A stretch of 64,000 bases of DNA from Paenibacillus anaericanus (GTDB lineage: Bacteria; Bacillota; Bacilli; Paenibacillales; Paenibacillaceae). Below are positions 25,871 through 35,574 of this stretch, piece after piece. Both the position numbers and the translations under genes were made by a program. Location of the stretch: contig NZ_RZNY01000003.1 of the NCBI RefSeq assembly GCF_003994475.1, positions 1-64,000 on the forward strand. Direction: 5' to 3'. How positions within the stretch are numbered: position 1 is the stretch's first letter; each line of letters begins with the position of its first letter. The notes under the pieces are model-generated. The model saw nothing but the letters and a program-made list of their open reading frames with translations. It had not been told where the DNA came from and searched no databases.

Positions 25871-28750
25871 CTAATCTGATAAAGAAGAACCTTGTTGTTC
25901 TTCAGCGACCAGCCATTCCGAAATACGTGGAACCATCTGTTCAAGTGGCATATGCTCCATCTTCGGTCCGGGTAATGAATATAAAAAGTATTTTCCGTAG
26001 TAGGATTCCAAGATGCGCGTATCATAAACAACCACAATTCCACGGTCTTGCGAAGAACGGACCAGCCGTCCAAAACCTTGCTTAAAGCGGATAACCGCCT
26101 GCGGCACAGACAACTTCATAAAGGGATTCTTCTTCTCCTTCTGAAGTCGCTCACTCTTCGCTTCAATCAACGGATGGTTGGGAGGTTGGAAAGGTAAACG
26201 GACAATTGCCAAGCTGGTTAAAGCTTCACCTGGAATGTCTACACCTTCCCAGAAACTACTCGTTCCAAGCAGAACGGAAGCACTCTGCCCTTGAAACCTG
26301 CGAGTTAACTTACTACGATTACCACTATCCATCCCTTGGCCTATTACCGTAATTCCCCGTTGAGACAGCAGTTCCTTAAGAGGATCATACACTTGCCGTA
26401 ACATTCGATAAGAGGTAAACAACACCAACATTCGACCTTGTGTTACAGTTGCAGTGTCTGCTAAAGACTGCACAAGCGTATTGACAAAATGATCATCTCC
26501 TACGCTCCCCTTAACACTCGGGAAATCCCTTGGAATTACTAGGAGTGCTTGATCACGGTAATTAAATGGAGATGGAAGCACTGAAGTAACCAATCTATCT
26601 TCGGAGGCAGCCTCCTGAAGTCCAAGCTGTTCAATCATATATTGAAATGATTTATCGACCGACAATGTCGCCGAAGTCATCACTACACTCTTCTTCTTAT
26701 CAAAGAAATACGATTTTAATTGGGCGCTCACATCAATTGGAACAGCAAAGATCTGTAATGATCGACTACGGTAATTACCATTGCCTTCGATCCAGTACAC
26801 CGTATCCTCGTCATCCAGTTTGATGAAAGAACGCAAACCATCACGCTCGTTTGCGATATCTTTGAATAATCCACTGATATCCGTCATTAAACCTTCAGAT
26901 CCGTAATCATCTGGCTCTTCCCTAATCTCACTTAGCATGCGTTCTCCCTTGCGAAGCACATCGCTCAGAATAACATAAATCTGATTCTCTAATGCTTCAA
27001 TAGCATCCCATTCCTTGGGCTTCCTATTTGGAAGTAACCGAAGAACGAACTGTCCAGGATCTCCTGGAGCTGCATCACTGCGGTCAGGCATGAGCACGAA
27101 GAGCATTTCGCTGAGCTTATCCCAGCTCTCTTTCACATCCAGCAGAGAACGATATAAGCCATCAATAATAGAACACCACTCTGATGACTTTTCACTCTTC
27201 GTATTCTGAAGGGCGCTTCTAAGACTCGGAAGTTGTCCTGTCTTACTATCTTTGAACAGACGTGTCAAAGTATGCACAACAGTAAAGTACTTTAATTGAA
27301 GGCCCAGATGCTTTCCGGCTACGTCTTCTAAATGATGAGCTTCGTCAATAACCAATCGCTCATAGCTAGGAAGCAATTGATGTCCCGCTTGAATATCTGT
27401 GAACAATTTGGAATGGTTAGTAATGACTACATCAGCGATACCAGCCTCATGCTTAGCACGATGATAGAAGCATTTGCGGAACCAAGGACAGGAACGACCC
27501 AGACAGGAGTCCGACTCACTAGCCACAGTCTCCCAGAAGTCCCCCCCACGATTCCCCATGTTGAGTTCCTCATCGTCTCCGGTCTCCGTTTGGGTCAACC
27601 ATACAATCATTTGTGCGGCGATCATTACTTCTTCTTTTGGTGTTGCAAAGTCTTTTCTATTTATTTTATGTTCAAATTTTCTCAAACACAAATAATGCTG
27701 TCTTCCTTTAAAAATGGCAGCTCTAAATGGAAAAGGCACTACTTCAGTCAGTAATGGAATGTCACGCTCGCGCAGCTGTTCCTGTAGATTAATCGTGTGA
27801 GTGCTGACCATAACCTTGTCATCTTGTTTCACACTATGGTAAATGGCAGGCAGAAGATACCCTAGAGATTTACCTGTTCCAGTTCCGGCCTCAATTAATA
27901 AATGCTTATCTTCTTGAAAAGCCTGCATGACTTCGTCAAGCATCAAGTTCTGTGCTTCTCGCTCTTCATAATTTGGCAGTTTAGCACGTAGTCGATCTCT
28001 TACCCCATCCATAAATTGCTGGAATGTCACATTACCCAATGGATTAGTATCGTCACCATACCTAGCAGGAATCATCTCCGTCCAATCATCTACTTGGAGG
28101 GCGAATTGCCGATAATAGGTATGACCTTTCGGATTAGGATCAACCTGTTGTTCCTTTTCTTGCAACATGGCATCAAAGAACCAACCTAAATCACTATCTT
28201 CTCCTGCAAATAAATCGGACAAACGTTGCAAGGTGAGCAGCGGCAGACCCTCAATTTCCTCCAAACATTTTATGAAGATCAGAGCTGTTGCCAGAGCATC
28301 GCTATCCGCCTGATGTGGACGATCATGCTGAACTTCAAACTCTGAAGAAACTTGGCTTAGCTGATACGAAGTCAGTGAAGGAAAAATAATCTTCAAGAAA
28401 TCCATCGTATCGAGAATTCGTCCGGTAAATGGTAAGTAACCCGTTCTATCCAATGAGCTCTGCAAAAAGTTGAAATCGAAAGCCACATTATGACCTACAA
28501 GCACAACATCATTAAGTAATGGAACCATTTCCATCATAACCACATCAAGATCTGGTGCATCCTTAACAAGTTCATCCGTAATGCCTGTTAACCCCGTTAT
28601 AAACGGTGGAATTGATACTCCTGGATTAACAAAGGAAGAATAAACGTGGGACACAGTAAGATCATCATCTATAATGGCAAGCCCTACTTGGATAATTTCA
28701 TCCGAGGACTGATTACCTGTCGTTTCAAAATCAAGTACAGCATATTTCAT
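25871..28750 (-). CDS. dinG: ATP-dependent DNA helicase / exonuclease DinG
   Basis: Firmicute-type DinG of 959 residues. Residues 1-165 form a DEDDh 3'-5' exonuclease (AVLDFETTGNQSSDEI start; HNVAFDFNFL; HQADSDALATALIF). The XPD-like helicase follows: Walker A EAGTGTGKS near residue 285, DEAHH near 470, motif V/VI QGFGRLVRS near 890. Four cysteines, in YLCLRKFEHK and DSCLGRSCPWFRKCFYH, are placed as in iron-sulfur XPD/DinG helicases, so a 4Fe-4S cluster is possible. The ATG has AAAGGGA upstream at rather long spacing. Followed closely by rex. Confidence 0.93.
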   Translation of the reverse strand: MKYAVLDFETTGNQSSDEIIQVGLAIIDDDLTVSHVYSSFVNPGVSIPPFITGLTGITDELVKDAPDLDVVMMEMVPLLNDVVLVGHNVAFDFNFLQSSLDRTGYLPFTGRILDTMDFLKIIFPSLTSYQLSQVSSEFEVQHDRPHQADSDALATALIFIKCLEEIEGLPLLTLQRLSDLFAGEDSDLGWFFDAMLQEKEQQVDPNPKGHTYYRQFALQVDDWTEMIPARYGDDTNPLGNVTFQQFMDGVRDRLRAKLPNYEEREAQNLMLDEVMQAFQEDKHLLIEAGTGTGKSLGYLLPAIYHSVKQDDKVMVSTHTINLQEQLRERDIPLLTEVVPFPFRAAIFKGRQHYLCLRKFEHKINRKDFATPKEEVMIAAQMIVWLTQTETGDDEELNMGNRGGDFWETVASESDSCLGRSCPWFRKCFYHRAKHEAGIADVVITNHSKLFTDIQAGHQLLPSYERLVIDEAHHLEDVAGKHLGLQLKYFTVVHTLTRLFKDSKTGQLPSLRSALQNTKSEKSSEWCSIIDGLYRSLLDVKESWDKLSEMLFVLMPDRSDAAPGDPGQFVLRLLPNRKPKEWDAIEALENQIYVILSDVLRKGERMLSEIREEPDDYGSEGLMTDISGLFKDIANERDGLRSFIKLDDEDTVYWIEGNGNYRSRSLQIFAVPIDVSAQLKSYFFDKKKSVVMTSATLSVDKSFQYMIEQLGLQEAASEDRLVTSVLPSPFNYRDQALLVIPRDFPSVKGSVGDDHFVNTLVQSLADTATVTQGRMLVLFTSYRMLRQVYDPLKELLSQRGITVIGQGMDSGNRSKLTRRFQGQSASVLLGTSSFWEGVDIPGEALTSLAIVRLPFQPPNHPLIEAKSERLQKEKKNPFMKLSVPQAVIRFKQGFGRLVRSSQDRGIVVVYDTRILESYYGKYFLYSLPGPKMEHMPLEQMVPRISEWLVAEEQQGSSLSD

Positions 28751-28837
28751 TGCGTTTATAAGTCCCTTTCATCCCAGTCTCTTTAACAGCATAACAGAAG
28801 ATTTCAATTTTGAAAATTAGTCCCTCCAACATAACAA

Positions 28838-28873
28838 AGCGATGCGCACCATACAAAGGGTGTTCGCATCGCT
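28838..28873 (-). terminator. intrinsic terminator of the pantothenate operon
   Basis: AGCGATGCG pairs with CGCATCGCT, and inner CACC pairs with GGTG. It lies 27 bases past the TPR gene stop on the minus strand and is followed by TTTGTTATG. Confidence 0.75.
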
Positions 28874-28899
28874 ATTCAATGGAAGGATTTCATTCTGCG

Positions 28900-29538
28900 T
28901 TATATCAGCGATGATAATTGATTCCCGAATTGTAGCTTTCCGGAGTGATGCATACATGCTTCCAAATTAGCGAGAGGTTCGGGCAAGGACGGATCGCTGT
29001 GATGAGCCATTGTAAAATACTCCTTGGCTTTCACACGCACTCCGCGATTCGCTTCAATACATCCAAGTGCGTTATAAATGATTCCACGTAAACGTTTATT
29101 AGCTGCACCTTTTAGTACTTGTTGAAATTGTGAATCTGCCGCCTCATGTTGTCCCATATGCAGATGACACATGCCCAAGTATGCGTGTGTGAGGAAACTA
29201 TTAGGGAACTGTTCCAATACATGTTCGAATTGCCCCATTGCCTGTGGATACATCAGAAGTTTGTAATAACCTTGCCCCTTCACGAAGGCGTCATTCTTCA
29301 TCACCAAATCCGGTGGTTCAAGTTCCTGGCTTTCTTCAGGACTCCCCCAATTTTGGCGTAAAATACCCATCTTCTCTTCGAAACAAAGCCATTCCTCAAT
29401 AATGCCGTCACTCATATGCTTGAGCAGGTTCCATTTATGGCCTAGATCCTGCTTATGCACTCCTTGGGCCACCGGGTAATGCCGTGTTATTTCATCCAGC
29501 ATATCATTCATTTCCGCAAATACATGCTGAAACATCAT
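28900..29538 (-). CDS. tetratricopeptide-repeat protein
   Basis: Soluble protein of about 212 residues, with two or three TPR-like helical pairs in the C-terminal half: GYYKLLMYPQAMGQFEHVL, then a second repeat at HAYLGMCHLHMGQHEAADSQFQQVL and a third at NALGCIEANRGVRVKAKEYFTMA. The N-terminal ~70 residues are helical and unassigned. TPR proteins mediate protein binding; no partner is evident. It is the last gene after panD (131-base gap), before a terminator. AGGGTGGGG precedes two adjacent ATG codons (29538, 29535); a longer frame reaches 29634 without a good site. Confidence 0.7.
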   Translation of the reverse strand: MMFQHVFAEMNDMLDEITRHYPVAQGVHKQDLGHKWNLLKHMSDGIIEEWLCFEEKMGILRQNWGSPEESQELEPPDLVMKNDAFVKGQGYYKLLMYPQAMGQFEHVLEQFPNSFLTHAYLGMCHLHMGQHEAADSQFQQVLKGAANKRLRGIIYNALGCIEANRGVRVKAKEYFTMAHHSDPSLPEPLANLEACMHHSGKLQFGNQLSSLI

Positions 29539-29669
29539 TTGCACCCCACCCTTAACGAAGATGAACTCTGTATTTAACTTACGTTCATTTTCTGTTAATG
29601 GAGCACTTTTCATTCCCGTAGGTATTAATTGCATAACAAGGGGGCTTTATTTACTGCAAACCACTAAAA

Positions 29670-30053
29670 TTAGCGGATAGTCGAGTGAAGCTCTTGATCC
29701 GCTTTTTCCACTGGATGGTTATTCTCGCCTACAAAGACAACCGTTGGTTTATGACTTCTGAGTTCCTCAGCAGACATTTGCGCATAGGAGATAATAATAA
29801 CGTTGTCTCCTGGTTGTACCAACCTAGCAGCTGCACCATTCAAACAAATCACACCACTGCCTCTTGGGCCAGGGATAACATAAGTTTCTAGTCGTGCACC
29901 GTTGTTATTGTTGACAATTTGTACCTTCTCATTTTCCAGAAGATCAGCAGCTTCCATCAAATCTTCGTCAATTGTTATACTCCCGATATAATTCAGATTG
30001 GCTTCTGTTACGGTGGCACGATGGATTTTCGATTTCATCATCGTTCTATACAT
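29670..30053 (-). CDS. panD: aspartate 1-decarboxylase
   Basis: Pyruvoyl-dependent enzyme that makes beta-alanine from aspartate for pantothenate. The proenzyme is 127 residues, and the self-processing Gly24-Ser25 bond is in NYIGSITID, exactly at the expected position. The Tyr and Arg of the active site are in SYAQM and the opening SKIHRATVT. The ATG at 30053 overlaps the panC stop by 8 bases and has AAAGGTG upstream. Confidence 0.96.
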   Translation of the reverse strand: MYRTMMKSKIHRATVTEANLNYIGSITIDEDLMEAADLLENEKVQIVNNNNGARLETYVIPGPRGSGVICLNGAAARLVQPGDNVIIISYAQMSAEELRSHKPTVVFVGENNHPVEKADQELHSTIR

Positions 30054-30951
30054 GGTTGATGACACCTTTCTTAGTTAGAATTATATTATCGATTAAGCGT
30101 GTCTTACCAAATCGTACGGCAAGTGCAATTAGAACATCCTCTTCACTGTCCTTCAAGGAAGTTATATCATCCAAAGGGATCATCCCTGGAAATTGGGTAA
30201 ACTCTACATAATCAATTTGAGCTAATGGTTCTGATTGAATCATTTGCTGAATTTCTTGTCTTAACTCCCCCACAGTCACATGCTCAGACTCCTCAGCTTT
30301 ACTCCTAGCCTGCTGAAGACTTCTGGACAACACTAATGCTGCCTTACGATCCTCAGGGCTTAGATACACGTTCCGTGAACTGAGGGCGAGACCATCATGC
30401 TCCCGCACGATGGGACAAGGTATAATTTGAACATCCATATTGAGATCCCCAACCATTTGGGAAATAACTGCAACTTGTTGAGCATCCTTCTGTCCGAAAT
30501 AAGCATGATTGGGTGAAACGATGTGTAACAGTTTGCCAACCACAGTCGTCACTCCGTCGAAATGACCTGGCCGAGATGCACCACATAATTTAGCAGTCAA
30601 TTCTTTGACCGAGATCGTCGTCTTGGTCGGACGTGGATACATTTCTTCCACACTAGGTAGAAAAACCACGTCAACTCCCTCTTGTTTAGCCAGTGCCAAA
30701 TCTTTCTCCGCATCACGTGGATACGTTTCGAAATCTTCATTAGGGCCGAATTGGATTGGATTCACAAATATACTGAGCACGACCAAATCATTTTCCATAC
30801 GAGCCCTCTTCATTAGACTAGCGTGACCTTCATGTAGGAATCCCATTGTAGGCACTAATCCAACACTCAAGTGCTGTCCAGAGCGAGCAGCGTTAAATTT
30901 AGTGTCCTTCAAATAAGCTCTTAAGGCACTGATTTCTGTAAAAACTTTCAT
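30046..30951 (-). CDS. panC: pantothenate synthetase
   Basis: ATP-dependent ligation of pantoate and beta-alanine. The HIGH-type nucleotide motif is [14 protein letters not shown] at residue 33; [16 protein letters not shown] and the KMSKS-like [10 protein letters not shown] near 188 complete the active site. The protein has 301 residues. Its ATG overlaps the panB stop by four bases and its stop overlaps panD, so panBCD form a tightly coupled operon. Confidence 0.97.
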   Translation of the reverse strand: MKVFTEISALRAYLKDTKFNAARSGQHLSVGLVPTMGFLHEGHASLMKRARMENDLVVLSIFVNPIQFGPNEDFETYPRDAEKDLALAKQEGVDVVFLPSVEEMYPRPTKTTISVKELTAKLCGASRPGHFDGVTTVVGKLLHIVSPNHAYFGQKDAQQVAVISQMVGDLNMDVQIIPCPIVREHDGLALSSRNVYLSPEDRKAALVLSRSLQQARSKAEESEHVTVGELRQEIQQMIQSEPLAQIDYVEFTQFPGMIPLDDITSLKDSEEDVLIALAVRFGKTRLIDNIILTKKGVINHV

Positions 30952-31817
30952 GAGTGCGACTCCGCCTTTCCTTTGCCATAAAGTTGATCAAGCACACCTT
31001 CTTCTGCAGCAAACACGTGATCTTCCCCTGGAAAAACGCGAGTTTTAACTTCTTTCACGTATTCTGAAATTCCACTTCGTATTTGATCCCCGATATTGGC
31101 ATAAGTTTTTACGAAGCGCTTTTCCCTATATTCGGAAGTATATTTTAGCACATCATGGTATACCAACACTTGACCATCACATCCACGACCTGCACCGATC
31201 CCAATTGTCGGAATAGAGATTTCCGCGGAGATAGCAGCGGCTACTTCCTCAGCAACCAATTCTAGTACGATGGCAAATGCACCAGCCTGCTCCAATGCTT
31301 TCGCATCCTTAATCAATCGGCGGGCATCCGGCTCGTCTTTCCCTTGTATACGATATCCTCCAATTTGATTGACCGATTGAGGTGTCAAACCGATGTGGCC
31401 TAATACAGGCACACCTGCTTGGACAATGGTTTGAACCGTAGTAGCAATTTCAGCTCCACCCTCCATTTTAACCGCATGAGCATGACCCTCTTGCATCAAT
31501 CGACGCACATTCCGTAATGTCTCATCTATACTTCCGTGGTATGTCATAAAAGGTAAATCCGTTACGATAAAAGTGTGTTCTGCTCCCCTTGCTACGGAGC
31601 GAGAGTGATACACCATGTCATCCAACGTTACCGGAATGGTTGAATCGTAGCCTAGTACCACATTTCCAAGTGAATCACCAACTAATATTATATCGATATC
31701 GGCTTCCTCCGCCAGTTTGGCTGAAGGATAATCATAAGCCGTGATCATCGTAATAGGATTACCCTCTTGTTTCATTTTTTTTATTTTGACAATATTCAAT
31801 GCTCGTTTAACTGACAT
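30948..31817 (-). CDS. panB: 3-methyl-2-oxobutanoate hydroxymethyltransferase
   Basis: Transfers a hydroxymethyl group from methylene-tetrahydrofolate to alpha-ketoisovalerate, the first committed pantothenate step. It is a TIM-barrel enzyme of 289 residues with MITAYDYPSAKLAEEADI at the start, GDSLGNVVLGYDSTIPVT near 46 and the metal-site region VKMEGG near 115; IGIGAGRGCDGQVLV near 200 is also conserved. AAGGAG lies 11 bases before ATG. It is the first gene of the operon, behind a ~250-base leader with a hairpin and terminator. Confidence 0.97.
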   Translation of the reverse strand: MSVKRALNIVKIKKMKQEGNPITMITAYDYPSAKLAEEADIDIILVGDSLGNVVLGYDSTIPVTLDDMVYHSRSVARGAEHTFIVTDLPFMTYHGSIDETLRNVRRLMQEGHAHAVKMEGGAEIATTVQTIVQAGVPVLGHIGLTPQSVNQIGGYRIQGKDEPDARRLIKDAKALEQAGAFAIVLELVAEEVAAAISAEISIPTIGIGAGRGCDGQVLVYHDVLKYTSEYREKRFVKTYANIGDQIRSGISEYVKEVKTRVFPGEDHVFAAEEGVLDQLYGKGKAESHS

Positions 31818-31872
31818 TTTTGCCCATCTCCTTCATGATTTCTATATCCCCACCGACTTTAACGCCCATGAC

Positions 31873-31904
31873 AAAAAACCTTTTAGTATAGGCACTAAAA
31901 AGGT
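31873..31904 (-). terminator. terminator in the panB leader
   Basis: Minus strand ACCTTTTTAGT and ACTAAAAGGT pair around GCCTAT and are followed by TTTTTTG (plus-strand A run 31873-31878). It lies about 55 bases before the panB ATG and almost 200 bases after birA. It could end birA readthrough or act as an attenuator for panB. Confidence 0.8.
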
Positions 31905-31939
31905 CCGAAATCTAAAGAAGAGTCACTTTCGATCGTCCC

Positions 31940-31972
31940 TTCTGTCTCGGTCCTTTACGGCTCAGAGCAGAA
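31940..31972 (-). promoter_or_regulatory. candidate pan-type leader RNA hairpin
   Basis: In the panB leader, TTCTG...CAGAA, CTC...GAG and CC...GG pair around the loop GTAAA with unpaired A residues on both strands (minus strand, 31972 to 31940). The conserved pan RNA motif described upstream of panB in Firmicutes is a hairpin with two bulged A residues, and this fits its place and general shape. I have only an approximate memory of the consensus, so the assignment is tentative. Confidence 0.4.
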
Positions 31973-32071
31973 TCCAACGTTACCAATAACAAATTCAAGA
32001 AATTTTCATAAGTCACACTGTCATACCGCCATGAGTGCAGTTTAGAATAACTAATACCGCCTCATGCCAAC

Positions 32072-32100
32072 AGTATAACAAAATACGCCTTATATTTCAT
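32072..32100 (-). promoter_or_regulatory. candidate promoter of the panB leader
   Basis: Minus-strand ATGAAA (32095-32100), a 17-base spacer and TATACT (32072-32077) overlap the birA stop and would start a leader near 32065. Confidence 0.45.
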
Positions 32101-33071
32101 CCACCAAGTTGTACTTCTCCTGAGTAAATATTTATTCGCTGGCCATCCTTACTAATTAACGTCAGAGCTCCCGAAGGATCCAATCCTTCTGCAATCCCTT
32201 GAATGTCGCCACGAGCCGTTTTAACGGTGATTTCTTTACCCATGGTAATCGATAACGCTTCCCATAGATGACAGATCGGACCAAACCCTTGTTCCACATA
32301 TAATTCATACAACTTTTCTAATTCGTTCATTACTGCACCAATCAGCACGGCCCGATTACAATCTTGACCGCTCTCCATCTTGAGCGAAGTAGCGATTGCT
32401 AATAACTCCGGCGGATAATCTTCAGGCTCTAAATTCACATCGATCCCGATACCCGCTATACAATAGCGGATCAGTTCATCCTCACCAACGGACTCAATAA
32501 GGATACCACATACCTTGCGTCCTTGAACCAACAGATCGTTTGGCCACTTTATCCCGGCATCTACTCCTGTGACCGCTCTGATAGCCCGACAAACCGCAAC
32601 AGCACATAATAAAGTGAGTTGGGGAGCACAGGTTAATGGAAGCTCAGGCCTCAGCAGAAGGCTCATCCATATCCCTTTACCTGGAGGTGATAGCCATTTC
32701 CTACCTTGACGTCCACGACCACTAGTTTGCTCCTCAGCAATGATAAGACTGCCAGAAGGAGCGCCTTGTTCAGCGAGCAACCGCATTTCCTCCTGAGTCG
32801 AGGTTGTCACATCTATAAGTTTCAGACGCCTTCCGAACGAATTTGTCTTCATTGCCTCAATCACTGCAGTAAACTCCAGCTTATCCGGTGTATGAACTAG
32901 TCGGTAGCCTTTGCGCGATACGGCTTCAAACTCATAACCTTCTAAGCGAAGCTTGTTGATTTGTTTCCATACTGCTGTCCGGCTGATACCCAAGCGACGG
33001 CTAATTTCTTCACCCGATATATACTCCCCAGGATTTTGTAGTAACATATTCAATAGTTTGTTATCTTTCAT
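32097..33071 (-). CDS. birA: biotin protein ligase / biotin operon repressor
   Basis: Bifunctional BirA of 324 residues. Residues 1-60 are a winged helix (SGEEISRRLGISRTAVWKQI) for DNA binding. The ligase domain includes the biotinyl-AMP loop SGRGRQGRKWLSPPGKGIWM near 115, KWPNDLLV near 178 with the reactive lysine region, and a small SH3-like C-terminal domain. It attaches biotin to carboxylases and, with biotin bound, represses biotin genes. The ATG overlaps the cca stop by 11 bases. Confidence 0.95.
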   Translation of the reverse strand: MKDNKLLNMLLQNPGEYISGEEISRRLGISRTAVWKQINKLRLEGYEFEAVSRKGYRLVHTPDKLEFTAVIEAMKTNSFGRRLKLIDVTTSTQEEMRLLAEQGAPSGSLIIAEEQTSGRGRQGRKWLSPPGKGIWMSLLLRPELPLTCAPQLTLLCAVAVCRAIRAVTGVDAGIKWPNDLLVQGRKVCGILIESVGEDELIRYCIAGIGIDVNLEPEDYPPELLAIATSLKMESGQDCNRAVLIGAVMNELEKLYELYVEQGFGPICHLWEALSITMGKEITVKTARGDIQGIAEGLDPSGALTLISKDGQRINIYSGEVQLGG

Positions 33072-34362
33072 CTCGGTTCACCACAGCTTTCGCTTGTTCC
33101 AATAGTATGTCTTTGTCATTGGGCAAGTCGCCCAAGGCCACACTAAGTAACCATTGTTTCATCAACTTACCGAGCCATGGACCTCCCGGTTTACCGGTGA
33201 TCAAGAGAACTTCATTTCCGCTTACAGCTAAATCCTGAACCCGATGTACTGACAAACTTTCATGCCATAGTCTCGTCATCTCTAACGAACTAACTTTTGA
33301 ATCATTCGCTCCTCCATGATCCCCATTGCAGCCTTCAAGCAGTATAGCTTGTCGTTCTAGCCATTTTTCCGTTACAGACTTACCGAACCTAACTTGCAGT
33401 GTTGTCCACACTCTACGCAGTTCCTCTTCATTATGGGGACGAACTTTAGCTTCCGTCCACGCTTCATCAAATTGCACAATCTCTGCCGTCCCTTGTGCGA
33501 CCGCATTGGAGAATGTCCAAGCCTTCATAATGCGTGACGCCTCATCCCCTTGAATTCCTAAACCTTGTATTAATAGAGACCATCGTACTTCTGGTTCATT
33601 TCCTTGAATCTTACCTAAGGTCTCAAGCAAATCTTTACGAATATCATTAATTGAAGGTACTGGAACTTTCGTGTAATGCAGCAACCCACTTCGATCTAAT
33701 AAGGCAAGTCCGCGAAGAGGATGCGGACCAAGAACAATCCGTTCAAGTTCTGCACGAATGCGCTCCATCGCAATGTAAGACAGCTTGTCTCTGCCAGCGA
33801 GTAGTCCACGCCACATGCTCTTTACAGGACGAAAACCAAATATGGAAGCAAAACGAATCCCCCGCATCATCCGAAGTGCATCTTCGTCAAAGCGTTCTGA
33901 GGCATTTCCTACGCACCGAATTAGCCCAGCTTCAATATCTTCCCGGCCATGAAACGGATCCATCAGAACACCGTTTATGTCACGCGCAATGGCATTCATA
34001 GTAAAATCACGGCGCTGTAAATCCTCCGTAATATCATCTACAAATTGCACGCTTAAAGGGCGACGATGATCCGCATAGGAAGACTCCTTACGGAATGTCG
34101 TCACCTCAAATTGATAATCTTCCATTAAAACAGTAACTGTTCCATGCTGAATTCCCGTTGGCACGGTACGTTCAAACAAAGAAATGACTTGCTCAGGACT
34201 CGCTGAAGTTGCGATGTCCATGTCATGAATCGGACGGTCCATCAGTTCGTCTCGTACACATCCTCCGACAAAAAAGCACTGAAAGCCACTTTCGAGTAAC
34301 TTACGCAGCACATCTTCCCCCTGACGCAACATCAGGGGGTTCACCTGTTTCCAGGAATTCAT
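33061..34362 (-). CDS. cca: CCA-adding tRNA nucleotidyltransferase
   Basis: Class II nucleotidyltransferase that builds or repairs the 3' CCA end of tRNAs. Motifs are FFVGGCVRDELM at residue 29 and the catalytic DMDIATSA near 47, then RRDFTMNAIARD near 117, FDEDALRMMRGIRFA near 158 and a helical body and tail. It has 433 residues, a little above the usual ~400. GGAGG lies before ATG. It belongs to the run ypjD-dapB-mgsA-bshB1-bshA-cca-birA, as in B. subtilis. Confidence 0.95.
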   Translation of the reverse strand: MNSWKQVNPLMLRQGEDVLRKLLESGFQCFFVGGCVRDELMDRPIHDMDIATSASPEQVISLFERTVPTGIQHGTVTVLMEDYQFEVTTFRKESSYADHRRPLSVQFVDDITEDLQRRDFTMNAIARDINGVLMDPFHGREDIEAGLIRCVGNASERFDEDALRMMRGIRFASIFGFRPVKSMWRGLLAGRDKLSYIAMERIRAELERIVLGPHPLRGLALLDRSGLLHYTKVPVPSINDIRKDLLETLGKIQGNEPEVRWSLLIQGLGIQGDEASRIMKAWTFSNAVAQGTAEIVQFDEAWTEAKVRPHNEEELRRVWTTLQVRFGKSVTEKWLERQAILLEGCNGDHGGANDSKVSSLEMTRLWHESLSVHRVQDLAVSGNEVLLITGKPGGPWLGKLMKQWLLSVALGDLPNDKDILLEQAKAVVNRDER

Positions 34363-34374
34363 GTTGAAACCTCC

Positions 34375-35535
34375 TTACCCGCAAGTCGGGTTTAAATGAG
34401 GTGCCTCCCGATTAAGAACCCGGTAATAAATTGATTCATATTGGGCCGTTATCACATCACTGCTGAATTCATTTCTCGCTCGTAATAAGCAGGACTCTCT
34501 CATCTCTCTAGCGAGCTTCTCATTCTTAAGCAACAAAATACTGTAATCCGCCATTTGACGTGTAGCTCCGATCGGAGCAAGAAAACCAGTTTGGCCATGT
34601 GACACAAGCTCCGGGATCCCTCCAGCCACCGTTCCAACTGTCGGTACACCACAAGCCATCGCCTCTAAAGCAACAAGACCAAAACTCTCCTTCTCTGAAG
34701 GAAGAAGTAATATATCTGCCATGGAAATAACATGTGCGATATCATCCTGCTTGCCGAGAAAATGCACCCTGTTCTCTAAACCCATTTCTTTAATTTTCAT
34801 TTGAACCTTCGGTAGATCTGGACCTTCCCCTACAAGTAAAAGGCGAGAAGGAACCTGTTCATTTACCATCTTGAAAATGTCGACGACATCGCTGACCCGC
34901 TTCACTGGGCGGAAGTTAGAAATGTGCATAAGCACCTTTTCATCTTGTGCAGCGAAGTCACTGCGGCATGCAATTGCATCACGCGGATGATAAACTCGTT
35001 CATCTACAAAATTGTAAGTCAGATCAATATCTCTTACTATATCCAATACTTCACGAGTTTCCTTCATCAGATCATGCGACACACTAGTCACAGCGTCACT
35101 TTCATTGATGGCTAACCGAATCAAGTCCTTGAGTGATTCATCCTGCGCTAAGACAGTAATATCCGTTCCATGCAAAGTCGTCACAACCTTCAAATTATCC
35201 CCGACCATTTGCTTCGCTAGGAAAGCACATACCGCATGAGGTACAGCGTAATGAACATGTAGAATATCGAGCTGTTGTGACTTGGCCACTTGGGCCATTT
35301 TTGTTGCTAGAGATAAATCATACGGAGGATATCGAAACACATAATAATCGCTGACATCTACTTCGTGATAAAAAATATTCTTATGAAAACTTCCTAAGCG
35401 AAACGGAACGCTATGCGAAATAAAATGAACTTCATGGCCTTTTTCAGCGAGAAGCTTACCCAGCTCAGTCGCCACAACCCCCGATCCGCCTAGTGACGGA
35501 TAACAGGTAATGCCAATTTTCAAGAATCGGTCCAT
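34375..35535 (-). CDS. bshA: bacillithiol synthase A: GlcNAc L-malate glycosyltransferase
   Basis: GT4-family glycosyltransferase that joins N-acetylglucosamine from UDP-GlcNAc to L-malate, the first step of bacillithiol. The 386-residue protein has the GT-B fold with GITCYPSLGGSGVVATELG at residue 8, HVHYAVPHA near 95, LVGEGPDLPK near 235 and the nucleotide-binding EKESFGLVALEAMACGVP near 287. AGGAGG precedes ATG. It lies next to bshB1, which performs the second step. Confidence 0.96.
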   Translation of the reverse strand: MDRFLKIGITCYPSLGGSGVVATELGKLLAEKGHEVHFISHSVPFRLGSFHKNIFYHEVDVSDYYVFRYPPYDLSLATKMAQVAKSQQLDILHVHYAVPHAVCAFLAKQMVGDNLKVVTTLHGTDITVLAQDESLKDLIRLAINESDAVTSVSHDLMKETREVLDIVRDIDLTYNFVDERVYHPRDAIACRSDFAAQDEKVLMHISNFRPVKRVSDVVDIFKMVNEQVPSRLLLVGEGPDLPKVQMKIKEMGLENRVHFLGKQDDIAHVISMADILLLPSEKESFGLVALEAMACGVPTVGTVAGGIPELVSHGQTGFLAPIGATRQMADYSILLLKNEKLAREMRESCLLRARNEFSSDVITAQYESIYYRVLNREAPHLNPTCG

Positions 35536-35574
35536 AAATCGGGGGCCTCCTTAATAATCATGCTTCTCTATAAT

